In this document: positions 35,346 to 45,717 of the stretch, in pieces
How the letters are laid out: every line of letters starts with the position of its first letter
Position numbering within the stretch: the first letter of the stretch is position 1
NCBI GenBank assembly: GCA_963920575.1
Contig: OY986969.1
Location: 18,523,288 to 18,587,287 of the forward strand
Length of the DNA: 64,000 nt
Reading direction: 5' to 3'
From: Narthecium ossifragum
Lineage: Eukaryota > Streptophyta > Magnoliopsida > Dioscoreales > Nartheciaceae
Position numbers and translations under genes: made by a program
The notes under the pieces: model-generated
The model's input: the letters and a program-made list of their open reading frames with translations, nothing else
Databases searched by the model: none
What the model was told of the DNA's origin: nothing

Positions 35346-35514
35346 ACCTAAAACACACTTAAAGGGACTTTAAGCCTAAGTTAAGGTGTTCTTCGCCCAT
35401 TTCTATTTTTGAAACCCTTTTTCCCTCTCCGGTGATTTCATCGGCGGCGTGGGCGCCCCCGACCCCCCGTACCAGTGCTCCTTCATCAGACATCCGGCCA
35501 CCATCCTCCCTCCT

Positions 35515-36837
35515 ATGGGGCCAAAGAAGATGAAGGCGGTCAAGAAGCTGCGGTCGACGAAGGCAGCTACCAAACGGGGTGCCCCAGGTGCTTCTTCCTC
35601 CGCGGCAAGACCGTCCGCCTCTTCTTCACCTCCTCAGCAACCCCCAAGCAAGCGCAGCCGATCTTCAGCGCCGGAGAACACTGGTGATGTTGTCCTTGAC
35701 ATTTGAAAAAATCGTGGATTTGAATTTGAATTCAAATTTGATATCCCTTTCTTCCGCACTCACGCACAATCATCTGAATATGTTCGTTTTTTGGAGCAAC
35801 ATCAAGCCCTAGGGATTTGCTCACCAATTAGGATCATCAACCCTAGGTTAATCCGGCTGTTTTATCAAAACCTTACTATTCTTCCACAACAATCGCCTGA
35901 TGATACTAATTGCACAGGGTTCACATCAAAAATTCTAGGTCATTATGTCGTTTTCACACCTAAGGACATTAGTGAAATTTTTGATGTTCCCGTGGCATCC
36001 CCTGGTACCCGATATGACTGCGTTCGAGGGTGGTTGGATTCTGAAGTCGTTCCAGTGCGAGCATACACTGGCAATATTTATCGACGCGAACTAGGTGAAC
36101 AATTGTGGTTCATCGATGATGTTTTACGTCGAAATGTCTTTCAGACGGCTCATCCTCAACGTCGCACAGGCGATTGGTTGTGGGTTTTGTGGTGTGTCCT
36201 TAAGAATGTTTCCCTGCCTTTTCCATCCATAATTCTCAATGACATAGAGTATTTTCTTAAGAATTCTAACTCCAAGAACAACGAGAAACCATTTCCCCAC
36301 CCTTGCCTCATTTCCGATTTCTTAGTGTGTCAGCCTTGGTTCCCTACTGACGAACCTACCATGGAAGCTTCATCTTCCTCTTTCTTTGGCCAAAACACCT
36401 GGAGCAAAGTCATTTCTAAAATGGCCATGGCTCAACAAGAGATTGCCTCCATCTTAGCTCGGAGGCAACCTATCTCACCAACTCCTCCTCAGCCACCCGC
36501 ACCGGAGCCTGCTCCACAGGTCCCACCACCCCCTTCGGAGGACGAGTCGATCTCAGAATTAGAGGATTTTCGCCTCACTATGAACACAAGATTGGAGGAG
36601 GTCGATCACTCCCTGAGTGCTATCAAGACGGATCTGCAATACTTTCAGAAAGAGACACATCAAGAGTTGCGAACGATACTCGCCTATTTGGCGAAGCTGT
36701 GCCCTGCAGGACCAGCGACAGTCTCGACCTCCACGCAGACGGAGGATGTCAGCACTGTACCAGAGGACCCACCAGTAGATGATACCACCAGTCCAGCAGC
36801 CGTGCAGTCGGACGTGCTGAGTGAGGTCGAGGGTTGA
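35515..36837 (+). pseudogene. Extra ORF of element B (Athila-type third ORF), one in-frame stop
   Basis: The frame is open from before 35515 (MGPKKMKAVKK, very basic, then a Ser/Pro-rich stretch) to a TGA at 36835-36837. It is broken only by a TGA at 35704-35706; without it the product would be about 440 residues. The middle (FTPKDISEIFDVPVASPG, then CVRGWLD and DWLWVLWCVLKNVSLPFPSI) resembles the plant retrotransposon domain annotated as 'putative plant transposon protein'. A Pro-rich linker and a coiled-coil-like segment (about LEDFRLTMNTRLEEVDHSLS) follow. No signal peptide or certain membrane span is visible, so I do not call it an envelope. Its position after pol fits the extra ORF of Athila-type elements. 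Confidence 0.7.
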
Positions 36838-38846
36838 GAGTTGCTTATTGTGCAGCCGTATTTGTAGTTAAAAAAAATGACGGGCGGTGTACATTTTTGG
36901 TTGATACTAATGCTTAGGCATAGTGATACATTTTCTTTGTTCATGGTGCCATGATTGTATATCATTTTGTTGTCGTACATTATGGATGGATGAATGAATG
37001 ATTAAAGTCAATTACATATTAGTGTGGTACATTATATCATTTATGTTGTGCTTAGTGGATGATTATAAAAATGTGGACAGTGTTAAGTGTTGTCTTTGAA
37101 TGAATGTGGTATTTTTTTATTATTTATTATTATTTATTTATTTATTTTTGTGTTTGTTATGATTAATGTCCTTCTTTATATTTGTGGTAGAGGATTTTGT
37201 ATTTGTCACATGTGTAAGCAGTGAGCATATCTATATAAAAGGGAGGTGCTGTCCAAATTTTTCTTAACCATGCCAATTCTATATCTATTACCATTTAAAT
37301 GTACTTGGCATATCTTCTTCGTGTTTTCAGGACATTGGACCAAGCAACTCATCCTCTACACTCTTATCCCATTCTCAATTCAACATTCAATCTTTATTGA
37401 ATTTGTTTCTCTAGTTTTTATTGATTAGTTCTATGCTTCACATATGTGCATGTGCCTTGCAAGATTGAACGTCCTATTAAGGTTATCTCTGTCCCTTACC
37501 CTTCAATCGTGCTTGAGGACAATCCCGTTTAAGTTGGGGGTATGCATTACACGCATGATAACCATTGTTAACCATTGTCTATTTACACTTCAAATGCGAA
37601 ATACTTACATTAATGATTATGTGAAAAACTCAACTCTAGTATCCTTCATGGAAGATTGTTGCATGATATATTCGAAGCTTCACATATTTATAAGGGTTTG
37701 CTCATCATGATAGGGATATTATTCTTCATTCACTTTAATCCGCTTGTTACATGTTAAAGTTGATTGAGTAATTCATCATCACTTTTTATTCGCACACTTA
37801 TGAGGGGTTGATTAGTCGATTTGAGTTTGGTACCTTGAAGGATTAAGAAGTCGAATGTAGGAAGCATGTTTTGATTAATAAAAAATGGCTATGCTCATGT
37901 AGTGAAATCCGAAAGCTTAGTAACCGGGCAATGTGCGTGACAATGTGTATTGTTCGCGTCAAACGGCCTAGGATTGAAAAACAATATGTGTGTTGACTAG
38001 TTATAATTCGTAGCCTTTTAGGTTCGAGCAATTAAGTCCAAGGGATGCTTTATCACCCAATGCCCTAAAGCCATTTGGTTTGGAAGCCATTGACCTAAAG
38101 TTCATTACAAGGGTCTAGAAGAAAGCTTAAGGGATTATGACATTGCACGGTCGCACACCAATGAAAAAAAATAAATAAATAAAAAAGAATATGTGTGATG
38201 ACTAGTTATAATTCATAGCCTTTTGGGTTCGAGCAATTAAGTTCGATGGGTGTTTTATCACCTAATGCCCTAAAACCAATTGGTTTGAGAGTTATTGACC
38301 TAAAGCTCGTTACAATGACTTAAAAGAGAGCTTAAGGGATTATAACATTGCACGGTCGCACACTAATTAAGAAAAGTATAAAGAGCAATCATGTTATATT
38401 TTAGCAAACATGTGAAATACTTGAGATGACTGAATAGGATTAGGTCTTATTTGGTTGATTTTGAAAATCCCAAATATTTGTGAGGTAACATCCTACACTT
38501 GGATTCCTAAACTATACTATAATTGTACTAAGTGCTTTAAAGTCCTTGAAGGGTGATAACCGTAACTTGATTAGCATATTTCTTATGTTTGTGTGATTTC
38601 AAGGGTATCATTATGCACATGATTCTATTATTTGACATTTGAGTAGATCTAGATCACATATGAATTGATGTATTGTTTCTTGACATTTCGGTTGTAAATG
38701 GGATGTTTGTGGGTATCATCACTGTAAACCCTCAACGGCTTGTTGCACATGATAAGTGCAATCGTGAATCCTACGAAAGTGGTTAGTTAGCTTTTATTTG
38801 TCCTTTTGCTTTGCTCGAGGACTAGCAAAGTTCAAGTTGGAGGGTG
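36838..38846. other. Long 3' non-coding region of element B
   Basis: It contains an internal polypurine-like tract (37528-37540), the conserved CTTAGTAACC block (37915-37972), a tandem duplication (37983-38365), the TTGCAC/GTGCAA hairpin (38743-38761) and the true polypurine tract (38833-38844). Short open frames here have no support. Confidence 0.7.
37983..38365. repeat. ~205-bp tandem duplication in the 3' region of B
   Basis: Copies at 37983-38160 and 38189-38365 both begin AATATGTGTG, pass through GACTAGTTATAATTC and GTTCGAGCAATTAAG, and end in CATTGCACGGTCGCACAC. They are clearly diverged, so the duplication predates this insertion. Confidence 0.85.
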
Positions 38847-40581
38847 TGATAAGTCACAAAATATGCATAATTAACCCATTCAACTGGGCTTTGTTAGCTC
38901 TCAAGCAATGCATTTTTAATATCTTTTCATATGGTTTCAGGTACAAGAGCTTACGAAGAGAGTTGCATCGATTTCGGGCCAAAAGATATCAATTACACAG
39001 AATCAACCATATTCGGATCGATCCAGACCTTTAGTAGATCAATCCAAAATATGTGGATCGATTCATACCTACAATGGATCGATCCAGAAGCCTTTTCCAG
39101 AGAGCCATGACTCTCTGTTACATGTCGGATCGATCCAGACTTATATTGGATCGATCCAAAATATGTGGATCGATCCAGACCTACAATGGATCGATCCAGA
39201 ACCCTTTTTCAGAGAGCCATGACTCTCTGTTACATTTCGGATCGATCCAGTCCAATATTGGATCGATCTAAAATATGTGGATCGATGCAGACCTACAATG
39301 GATCGATTCAAAAGCCTGTTCCAGAGAGTCATGACTCTATGTTACATTTTGGATCGATCCATACCTATATTGGATCAATTCAAACCGTTAGAAACACAAA
39401 TTTTGCAATCTTGGATCGATCCAAACCTATTTTGAATCGATCCAAGACTGGCTGACGGGTAAAAACGGACGGTTCTGATCTGATCCGAGGGTCCACTACT
39501 TGGGGCCTATAAATAGGGGTTTTGGCTCTTATTTTGGGATCTTTTCTCCCATCTTTTTCCCTCCTTTCTCCAGCCTTCTTCCCCCCTAGAGTGAGAGAGA
39601 GATTTAGGGCTTCAAGGGGTGGATTTTGATGGAGAATATGGGTAAAGCCTACTCCTCCATGGATATCCTACCCAAGATGAGTAGCTAAATCCCTTTTCCT
39701 TGGGAATTTCATGATGTCTTAGGGCTTTCTCTTAGATTTCTCTTTTGATTCTTGATGTAATGACTCTTGTGATATGGTTTTTGTATGAATTCACATGTAA
39801 TTCCATATTTCTTTAATGAATTTCATTATTGAATGGTTGAATACCTTGTTTTGCATGTAATTTCTTGAGAATAAAATGATGCTTATTAGATGTTTGATTC
39901 AATTCCTCAAAGAATACGCTATGCTATAACCATAAACAACTCTAGGGGATGAATCCTTGATCTAGGGATAGGATCTTGAGGTGCTAGAACCACCCCAAGC
40001 CAAAGCTATCCTACCCACCATTCTTGATTTAGATGAGGGATAGGATTGAGGTATTAAACACATCTCAATTCAAGACCTTATCCATACAAAGCCTTGATCC
40101 TTTGCCAACGATATGACCTTAGTCCGGCGATCGTTGAGCTATGATCGAATTAGAGCCTCGATCATGGATCTTTACCTCGTTATGCAAGCGATGAAATGAT
40201 CTTAACCCGACGTCTCATTAGCGGTGAGCGATACTAATCCTACGCTCGTCGATCTCCAATTTAGACAATCCCTTGAGTGTCATTCATCTTGATTCATAGA
40301 GATAATATTTAGACCCTAATTCGGATTGGAATTCCCTAGGACTTCTTCCTTGATAAATTTCCTCCTTAATTGTTTTTAGAGTATTTTAGTTAGAAAACTC
40401 AAGTAATCAATTCAATTGTTTCCAACTATTGTAGAGATTATATTGCATTTGTTAGTTCAACCATCCAATTCCCTGAGGATTCGACCCGTACTCCCATTAA
40501 CTACGTTGTAGTTAAGTAGTAGTCCGATAATTTGTTTTGTCCGCCTTTGATATAATTAACGACACATTTCAAGGTGCGTCA
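38847..40581 (+). mobile_element. 3' LTR of element B
   Basis: 1735 bp, near-identical to the 5' LTR. GATCGATC array at about 39015-39440 and TATAAATAG at 39508-39516. It ends GTGCGTCA and is followed by the target duplication GAAAA. Confidence 0.92.
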
Positions 40582-40816
40582 GAAAACAAGAAAAAGCCCT
40601 TCAGAAGAGCCCTCAGGCATTGAAATCCACTAAATTGACTTTAAGGTTTTGGAGCATCTTCGGCAGGTTAAGGTAAACCTTCCTCTTTTGCAAGTTATTA
40701 AGCAAATTCCTACATATGCTAAAGTGATTAAAGATTTATGCACTATGAAGAGACGACATTATGTTAAAAAAATTGCATTTTTAACATAGAACGTTAGTGC
40801 ATTGCTTCAGCATAGG
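40582..40816 (+). pseudogene. Element A: gag/protease linker fragment
   Basis: The gag frame of A resumes after the B insertion and reads through LPLLQVIKQIPTYAKVIKDL, the same linker as in B (LPLLDAIKQIPS). In-frame stops fall near 40630 and 40790. The fragment ends at the ATAGG duplication of the next insertion. Confidence 0.8.
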
Positions 40817-42985
40817 TGTCGCGCCCCGGCCCAGGAAACCCATCCCGGACCGTGACACGAGGGGGAAACCTACATCTACTGACAACCAACAGCGGAGACA
40901 GTTACAATAAACAAAAGGCGGAAGCAAAGTTAACATTAACTATAACAAAACGTTATAAACATCAAAGTTACAGGTACAATTAACAAAAAGAGGTTACATC
41001 TTCTGGAGTCTCCGCAAACGCACAGACAAAACCATCCTGGCCCTCAAACATGGTCTCCTGGCGACGCGCTGCCGCAGGATGAACACCGGGGGCCCACAGG
41101 GGAAGCGCTGGTACCTGTACCTACAAACATCGCGGTCCAGGTAGGGATGAGCAAAAAGCTCAGTAGGGTTCTACTTTACGACACACACAAAGAAGGGCGA
41201 CTCCAACCGTACTAACTCTGTGCCAGTACAACTCCTAAACCCAAACTTCTCATAGCACGACATCACAGCACAAGGAAAACATAGCATGCAAGATGACATA
41301 CATAGTATAATCCAGCTAGAATAGACACTACCTGGGCTGGGCTTACTCCGACGGCCCCTGGGCTGGGCTTACTCCGACGGCCCCTAAAGTACAAGAACAC
41401 TGGGCTGGGCTTACTCCGACGGCCCCTAAAGTACAAGAACCGACACGACCTCGAATGCACAGGAAAGCAAGACAAAGATACTACCATAGAACAAACATGC
41501 AGATAATTAACAATATTAACAGACAGATAAATAACAATAAAGCATGTAACAAACAAGACAAAATAAACAAAGCAGTAAAGCAGACAATTAAACACAGCAA
41601 AGCAAGCAACAAACATGACAAATATAAATAAAGCAGTAAAACAAACAAATAAAAGAACACTATAAACAAACAAATAATATAACAATATAAACAAGCAACA
41701 AACAAGGGCACACCTTCGGCCCATTTATACTAAACATTCCCAAAAACCGCTAATGAACAATAGAGGAATATAATATTATATTCCAGCATATAGTATTACA
41801 TTCCAAACATCAAATGTTCTCTACATGGCAGCTGTTTGGTCCGTCGATCCGACGTCCACCCGACGTCGGATTTAGGATCCAAGCTAGCCTCCAGTAGAGC
41901 TATAAGCATGGATCAACATATCCAAAATCCAGATTCATCCAACGGTTAGATTAACGGAAAAACGTTAATCAAAATCACTAATTAAACTAACTTACCAGTT
42001 AATTACTGCAACGCAGCCCGCCAGTAATCAATTCATAACAATTCGTAGAAAAATCAGAAAAATGCGAACTAAGATGGAATGGAAAGCTAACTCATAGATC
42101 TACAACTCTTGTATTCAACCAAACCCAAGATCATGCTCGTACCAGCCGGGAATCTCGCCGCAAGCCGGCGGTTCTTCATGAAGAGCAGAAAACCGGAAAA
42201 ACCGCGAGTAATCATGTCTAAATCCTACTCAAAACCCATCCAAAGATCATGAAACTTAACACAGAAACTCTACTAGGCAAGATGCATCTAATACATGAAG
42301 ATCAGCCGGATCCATCGGTTAGATATGGAGAAACCCATTAAAGAGTGCAAGTGGGTAGAACACCTACCGAAGCCGTAATCCTTGGATGATCCCCGCTAAA
42401 CCGCTGCTAACCAAGCTACTAAACCACGTCCAAGATCATCCTCACGTCGCCACGATTCCAACGAGCCTTCAAGCTCCCAAAATGGTGGTCGGAAGAGGAA
42501 GAACGGCGACGAAGTAGATGGCTGCCGGGGAGAAAAACAGAGCAAGCTCTGCTTGCGGGAAGAAGAACCAGCGAAGGAGGAGAGAAGAGAGGAGAAGGGA
42601 AGGAAAGAAGAAGAAGAGTCCGGGGGAAAGCCAGGAATCCCGGGGAAAAGGGGAAGAGACCATCCCTTGCCTCAGACAGAGGGAACGACGGCCACGACGG
42701 CTGTCCTCGCGACGGAAAACAGGGCCGACTCAAACTTGAGTCCGATCGATCGTTCCTATGCGCGATCGATCGCTCACGGGCCGCCAGCTGCCCAAAAGCA
42801 AGCTTCTGCGCGCCCGAGCTGAGATTTCCCGATCCCGGGTCCACCTAACCATTCTATTCAAACACATACACCAAAACAAGGCCTGTGTGTGCACACGTGT
42901 GTGAAACAAACTAACAAGATGCAATTTACCAAATTGCCCTTATGGTCAACAACGAGCCACAGGATTTTAGGGACGGGTCCTCACA
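40817..42985 (-). mobile_element. Solo LTR of family F, reverse orientation, in element A
   Basis: Plus strand begins TGTCGCGCCCCGG and ends GGGTCCTCACA; 2169 bp, with the perfect duplication ATAGG at 40812-40816 and 42986-42990. On the minus strand the first part keeps the AAGGGCAATTTGGTAAATTGC block shared with other F LTRs. A GGTAGG/CCTACC dyad is near 42355-42372, GATCGATC dyads are at 42743-42778, and a triple repeat of a GGGCTGGGCTTACTCCGACG unit is at 41333-41440. Long open frames on either strand are composition effects. Confidence 0.93.
41333..41440. repeat. Three tandem copies of a GC-rich unit in the solo LTR
   Basis: GGGCTGGGCTTACTCCGACG followed by GCCCCT occurs three times; two copies carry the AAAGTACAAGAAC extension and the first does not. 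Confidence 0.9.
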
Positions 42986-43762
42986 ATAGGATTCCTCCAA
43001 AATATAAGGATCTTGGTTGTCCTACTGTGTCTTGTTTCATTGGAGAGCATGAAGTAGAACAAGCTTTATTAGATCTTGGTGCAAGTATTAATCTGATGCC
43101 ATATTCTGTTTACTTACAACTAGGTTTAGGACAAATTAAGTTCACATCCGTGGTTCTGCAACTGGCAGATAGATCTACGAAGACTCCATGAGGAGTAGTA
43201 GAGGATGTGCTTGTTCAAATAGATAAATTTTATTATCCTATTGATTTCTTAGTCTTGGATATTCAGGCTGTAGTAATTGCTGATTCTAGGATTACCATTA
43301 TTTTAGGTAGACCGTTTCTTGCTACTACTAATGCTATAATTAATTGCATGAATGGCTTAATGAAGTTAACTTTTGGAAATATGACTTTAGAAATTAATGT
43401 TTTTAATGTTGGTAAGCAACCTGATGTAAATGATGAATGCCATCAGACTTACTAGATTGATTCGCTCACTGAAGAGGAGTTTGCTGCAACTGAAATTAAT
43501 TCTCTTGAATTAGATTTGGATGAAAATGTTGATGTTGATGGTATGTGCAAAAATTCGAAACATTGTTTTTTTGCAGATCCGTGGCATCCAAAGTTTGAAG
43601 AACTGCCAGAAAGAGGACAGCCACCAATGCCATCAGTAGTAGAGCCGCCCAAGCTGGACCTAAAGCTGTTAACTCAAGGTTTAAAGCACGCCTACCTTGG
43701 TCCAGGTGATACATACCCAGTTATTATTTCTTCAGCATTAACTGCAGAACAAGGTGAATCTT
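42986..43762 (+). pseudogene. Element A: protease region
   Basis: Reads IPPKYKDLGCPTVSC, then the protease site ALLDLGASINLMPYS and the IILGRPFLATTNAIINC block. In-frame stops at 43189-43191 and 43453-43455 break it. An acidic spacer (LDLDENVDVDG) and the approach to RT (LKHAYLGPGDTYPVI) follow before the reverse G LTR at 43763. Confidence 0.88.
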
Positions 43763-45408
43763 TGACGCGCCCAAACCACTCGTCGTAAAAGTGACTAGGG
43801 CGTCAAGATTACAATATTTACCGAATCCTAACTAACTACTACATAGTTAGTGGGAGTCCGGGTCGATTCACAGGGAAATGAGAATTGATTAGCGTACTCG
43901 ATAGATAACTTCCAACAATAGCTAAAATAATTTGGGTTTTGGATTAATGACAAGTAAAGTAATTAACTAAGCAAGGGAGATAGAATTAATATAGAGAAGC
44001 CTTGGGATTTTCATTTCATTGTAGGTTCTAGTGTAGCCTCTTGAGGAGTTAATGTGTATAATCTAATTGGGATGATCGAAATCTAGAAGTCGACAAGCGG
44101 GTGATTAGCCTCACTTATCGCTCAACGGAAGTTGACTTAGAATCATCCGTCGGAAAGAATCACATTCACAAAGTCGATGAATGAGTGATTAGCTTCTATC
44201 GTCGCTGACGAACCTTCGATTAAAATCTATTCGTCGCAAGGAAAAGGTATTGTATGGAGTCGGGCATTGGATCGGGATGGTTCTAGCACCTCGAATCCAA
44301 TGCAAGAGAAAGATAGAATGGGTCATCTAATTAGAGAGATAGGGATGGTTCTAGCATCCCTAATCTCTAATCTAGGGCTACTAATCCTCCCAATGTAATT
44401 GGATGTGTTTCTAGCACATCCAACTCATTGAGGCATAACAACAAACACCCATCATGCACAAGTTCTAGTTCATACCAAATAAGGGCATTCATCCATTCAA
44501 CAAATAAGATCCACATACAAAGATAGAGAAATCGTGCTCAAATCCATACAATAGATCATCCCTAAAGATTACACATCAGAAATCCCTAAGAAAACTACAA
44601 AAGAATCCTACAACTACATGGAAATCCCAAGAGAAAGGAAGTTAGCTACTCATCTTGGATGGATCCATGGATGGAGGTTGATGAAGCTCTCCTCCCATGG
44701 ATTTCCTCCAAGAAGTCCTGCTCTCAATTGGGTAAGAAAGATAGAAAAGCCCTAGAAAGGTCTAAGAGAAGCTCCCCAAAATCCCCCATAAGGGGTTTAT
44801 TTATAGTAAACAAGCCTCATCCACTCGGATTAGATCTGTACCATTGATTTTGCTCGGCTGGCACAAAAGGATCGATCCTTATAGGGTAAAGGATCGATCT
44901 TCCTATTCCGTGTGATCGCTGGTCCCGTGGAAGATCGATCCTTCTATAGGAAAGGATCGATCTTTTATCTTGAATTCTGGCTGCGCCCCGATGAAGATCA
45001 ATCCTCTAGTAGATGGAGATCGATCCTCGAGAATGCTGTGTTCTGTCACTGAAAAATGCTCGTGAGGGATCGATCCTTCCCATAGTGAAGATCGATCCTT
45101 CAGAACTTGCGCTCTGTCACTAAAAAATGCGCATAAGGGATCGATCTTCTCATGATGTAGGATCAATCCTTGTTGTCTCGACTGGATTTCTTCTTAATGT
45201 ACTTCAAAGGATCGATCCTCTTCAATGAAGGATCGATCTTCTTCATACTAAACTGGCCCAAATGACTTCGTTTCAGCTCGGAACTTGATCCAATCCTCAT
45301 TGAGGGCTCTTGTACCTGTCATGGGGTAATAATCATCAGTAAGGCCTTGCTCGGAGACTAACAAGGCCAAGTTGAAAGGGTGATTTATGCACTTTTCACG
45401 TCTTATCA
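43763..45408 (-). mobile_element. Solo LTR of family G, reverse orientation, in element A
   Basis: Plus strand runs from TGACGCGCCCAAACC to CACGTCTTATCA, 1646 bp; the minus-strand head TGATAAGACGTGAAAAGTGC equals the G LTR at 57448. The minus strand carries an array of GATCGATC motifs (44865-45245), a TATAAATAA box at 44797-44805, and GAGTAGCTAAC near 44645. Flanking 5-mers (ATCTT and GCAAT) do not match, so no target duplication is evident, yet the A frame continues on both sides. Confidence 0.85.
44865..45245. repeat. GATCGATC array in the reverse solo G LTR
   Basis: About a dozen motifs such as AGGATCGATCCTT and AGATCGATCCTTC in pairs ~14-25 bases apart, with CTGTCACTRAAAAATGC spacers. 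Promoter-proximal in LTR orientation. Confidence 0.88.
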
Positions 45409-45717
45409 GCAATTACTTAGCGTTTTAAATGAGCATAAATCAGCTATTGGTTGGAGTATAGCAGATTTGAAAGGTATTAAGCCCTTGATATGTTCCCATA
45501 AAATTAATCTTGAATAGGGGGTTGTACCTCATAGGGATCCTCAGCGTAGGTTGAACCCTACAATGAAGGAGGTAGTAAAAACTGAAGTATTGAAATTGTT
45601 GAATGCAGGAATCATCTATCCCATTGTTGATAGCAAGTGGGTAAGCCCTACTTAGGTTGTACCTAAAAAATCTGATGTCACCATTGTTAAGAATGAAAAT
45701 GGAGACTTGTCACGCCC
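45409..45717 (+). pseudogene. Element A: start of RT region
   Basis: Resumes the pol frame with LLSVLNEHKSAIGWSIADLK, then RRLNPTMKEVVKTEVLKLL and IVDSKWVSPT. Two in-frame TAG stops (near 45517 and 45654) are present. It breaks off after KNENGD at the F cluster. Confidence 0.85.

Larger units (their letters stand above)
24339..40581 (+). mobile_element. Element B, complete Athila-type LTR retrotransposon in the gag of A
   Basis: It is flanked by the 5-bp duplication GAAAA (24334-24338 and 40582-40586). The LTRs are 24339-26048 and 38847-40581. Their first ~95 bases differ at one position, so this is a fairly young insertion. Internal order is gag, protease, RT, RNase H, integrase, a non-coding palindrome array, an extra ORF, and a long 3' region with a polypurine tract. 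Removing the solo LTR at 32068-34371 leaves about 13.9 kb. Despite LTR similarity it is not autonomous: gag has at least four in-frame stops, RT has a frameshift and a changed catalytic motif, and integrase has nonsense codons. Confidence 0.93.

Noticed and set aside
35791..36837. Calling the extra ORF of B an envelope gene
   Set aside because: No signal peptide or transmembrane anchor can be seen, so only its position is consistent with an Athila extra ORF.
41263..41724. 153-codon hydrophobic frame on the minus strand
   Set aside because: It lies inside a solo LTR with perfect target duplication, is low-complexity (Cys/Leu/Phe/Tyr from an ACAAA-rich stretch) and has no known motif.
42419..42844. 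141-codon frame in the solo F LTR
   Set aside because: GC-rich leader-like LTR sequence; open in both strands, so composition explains it.
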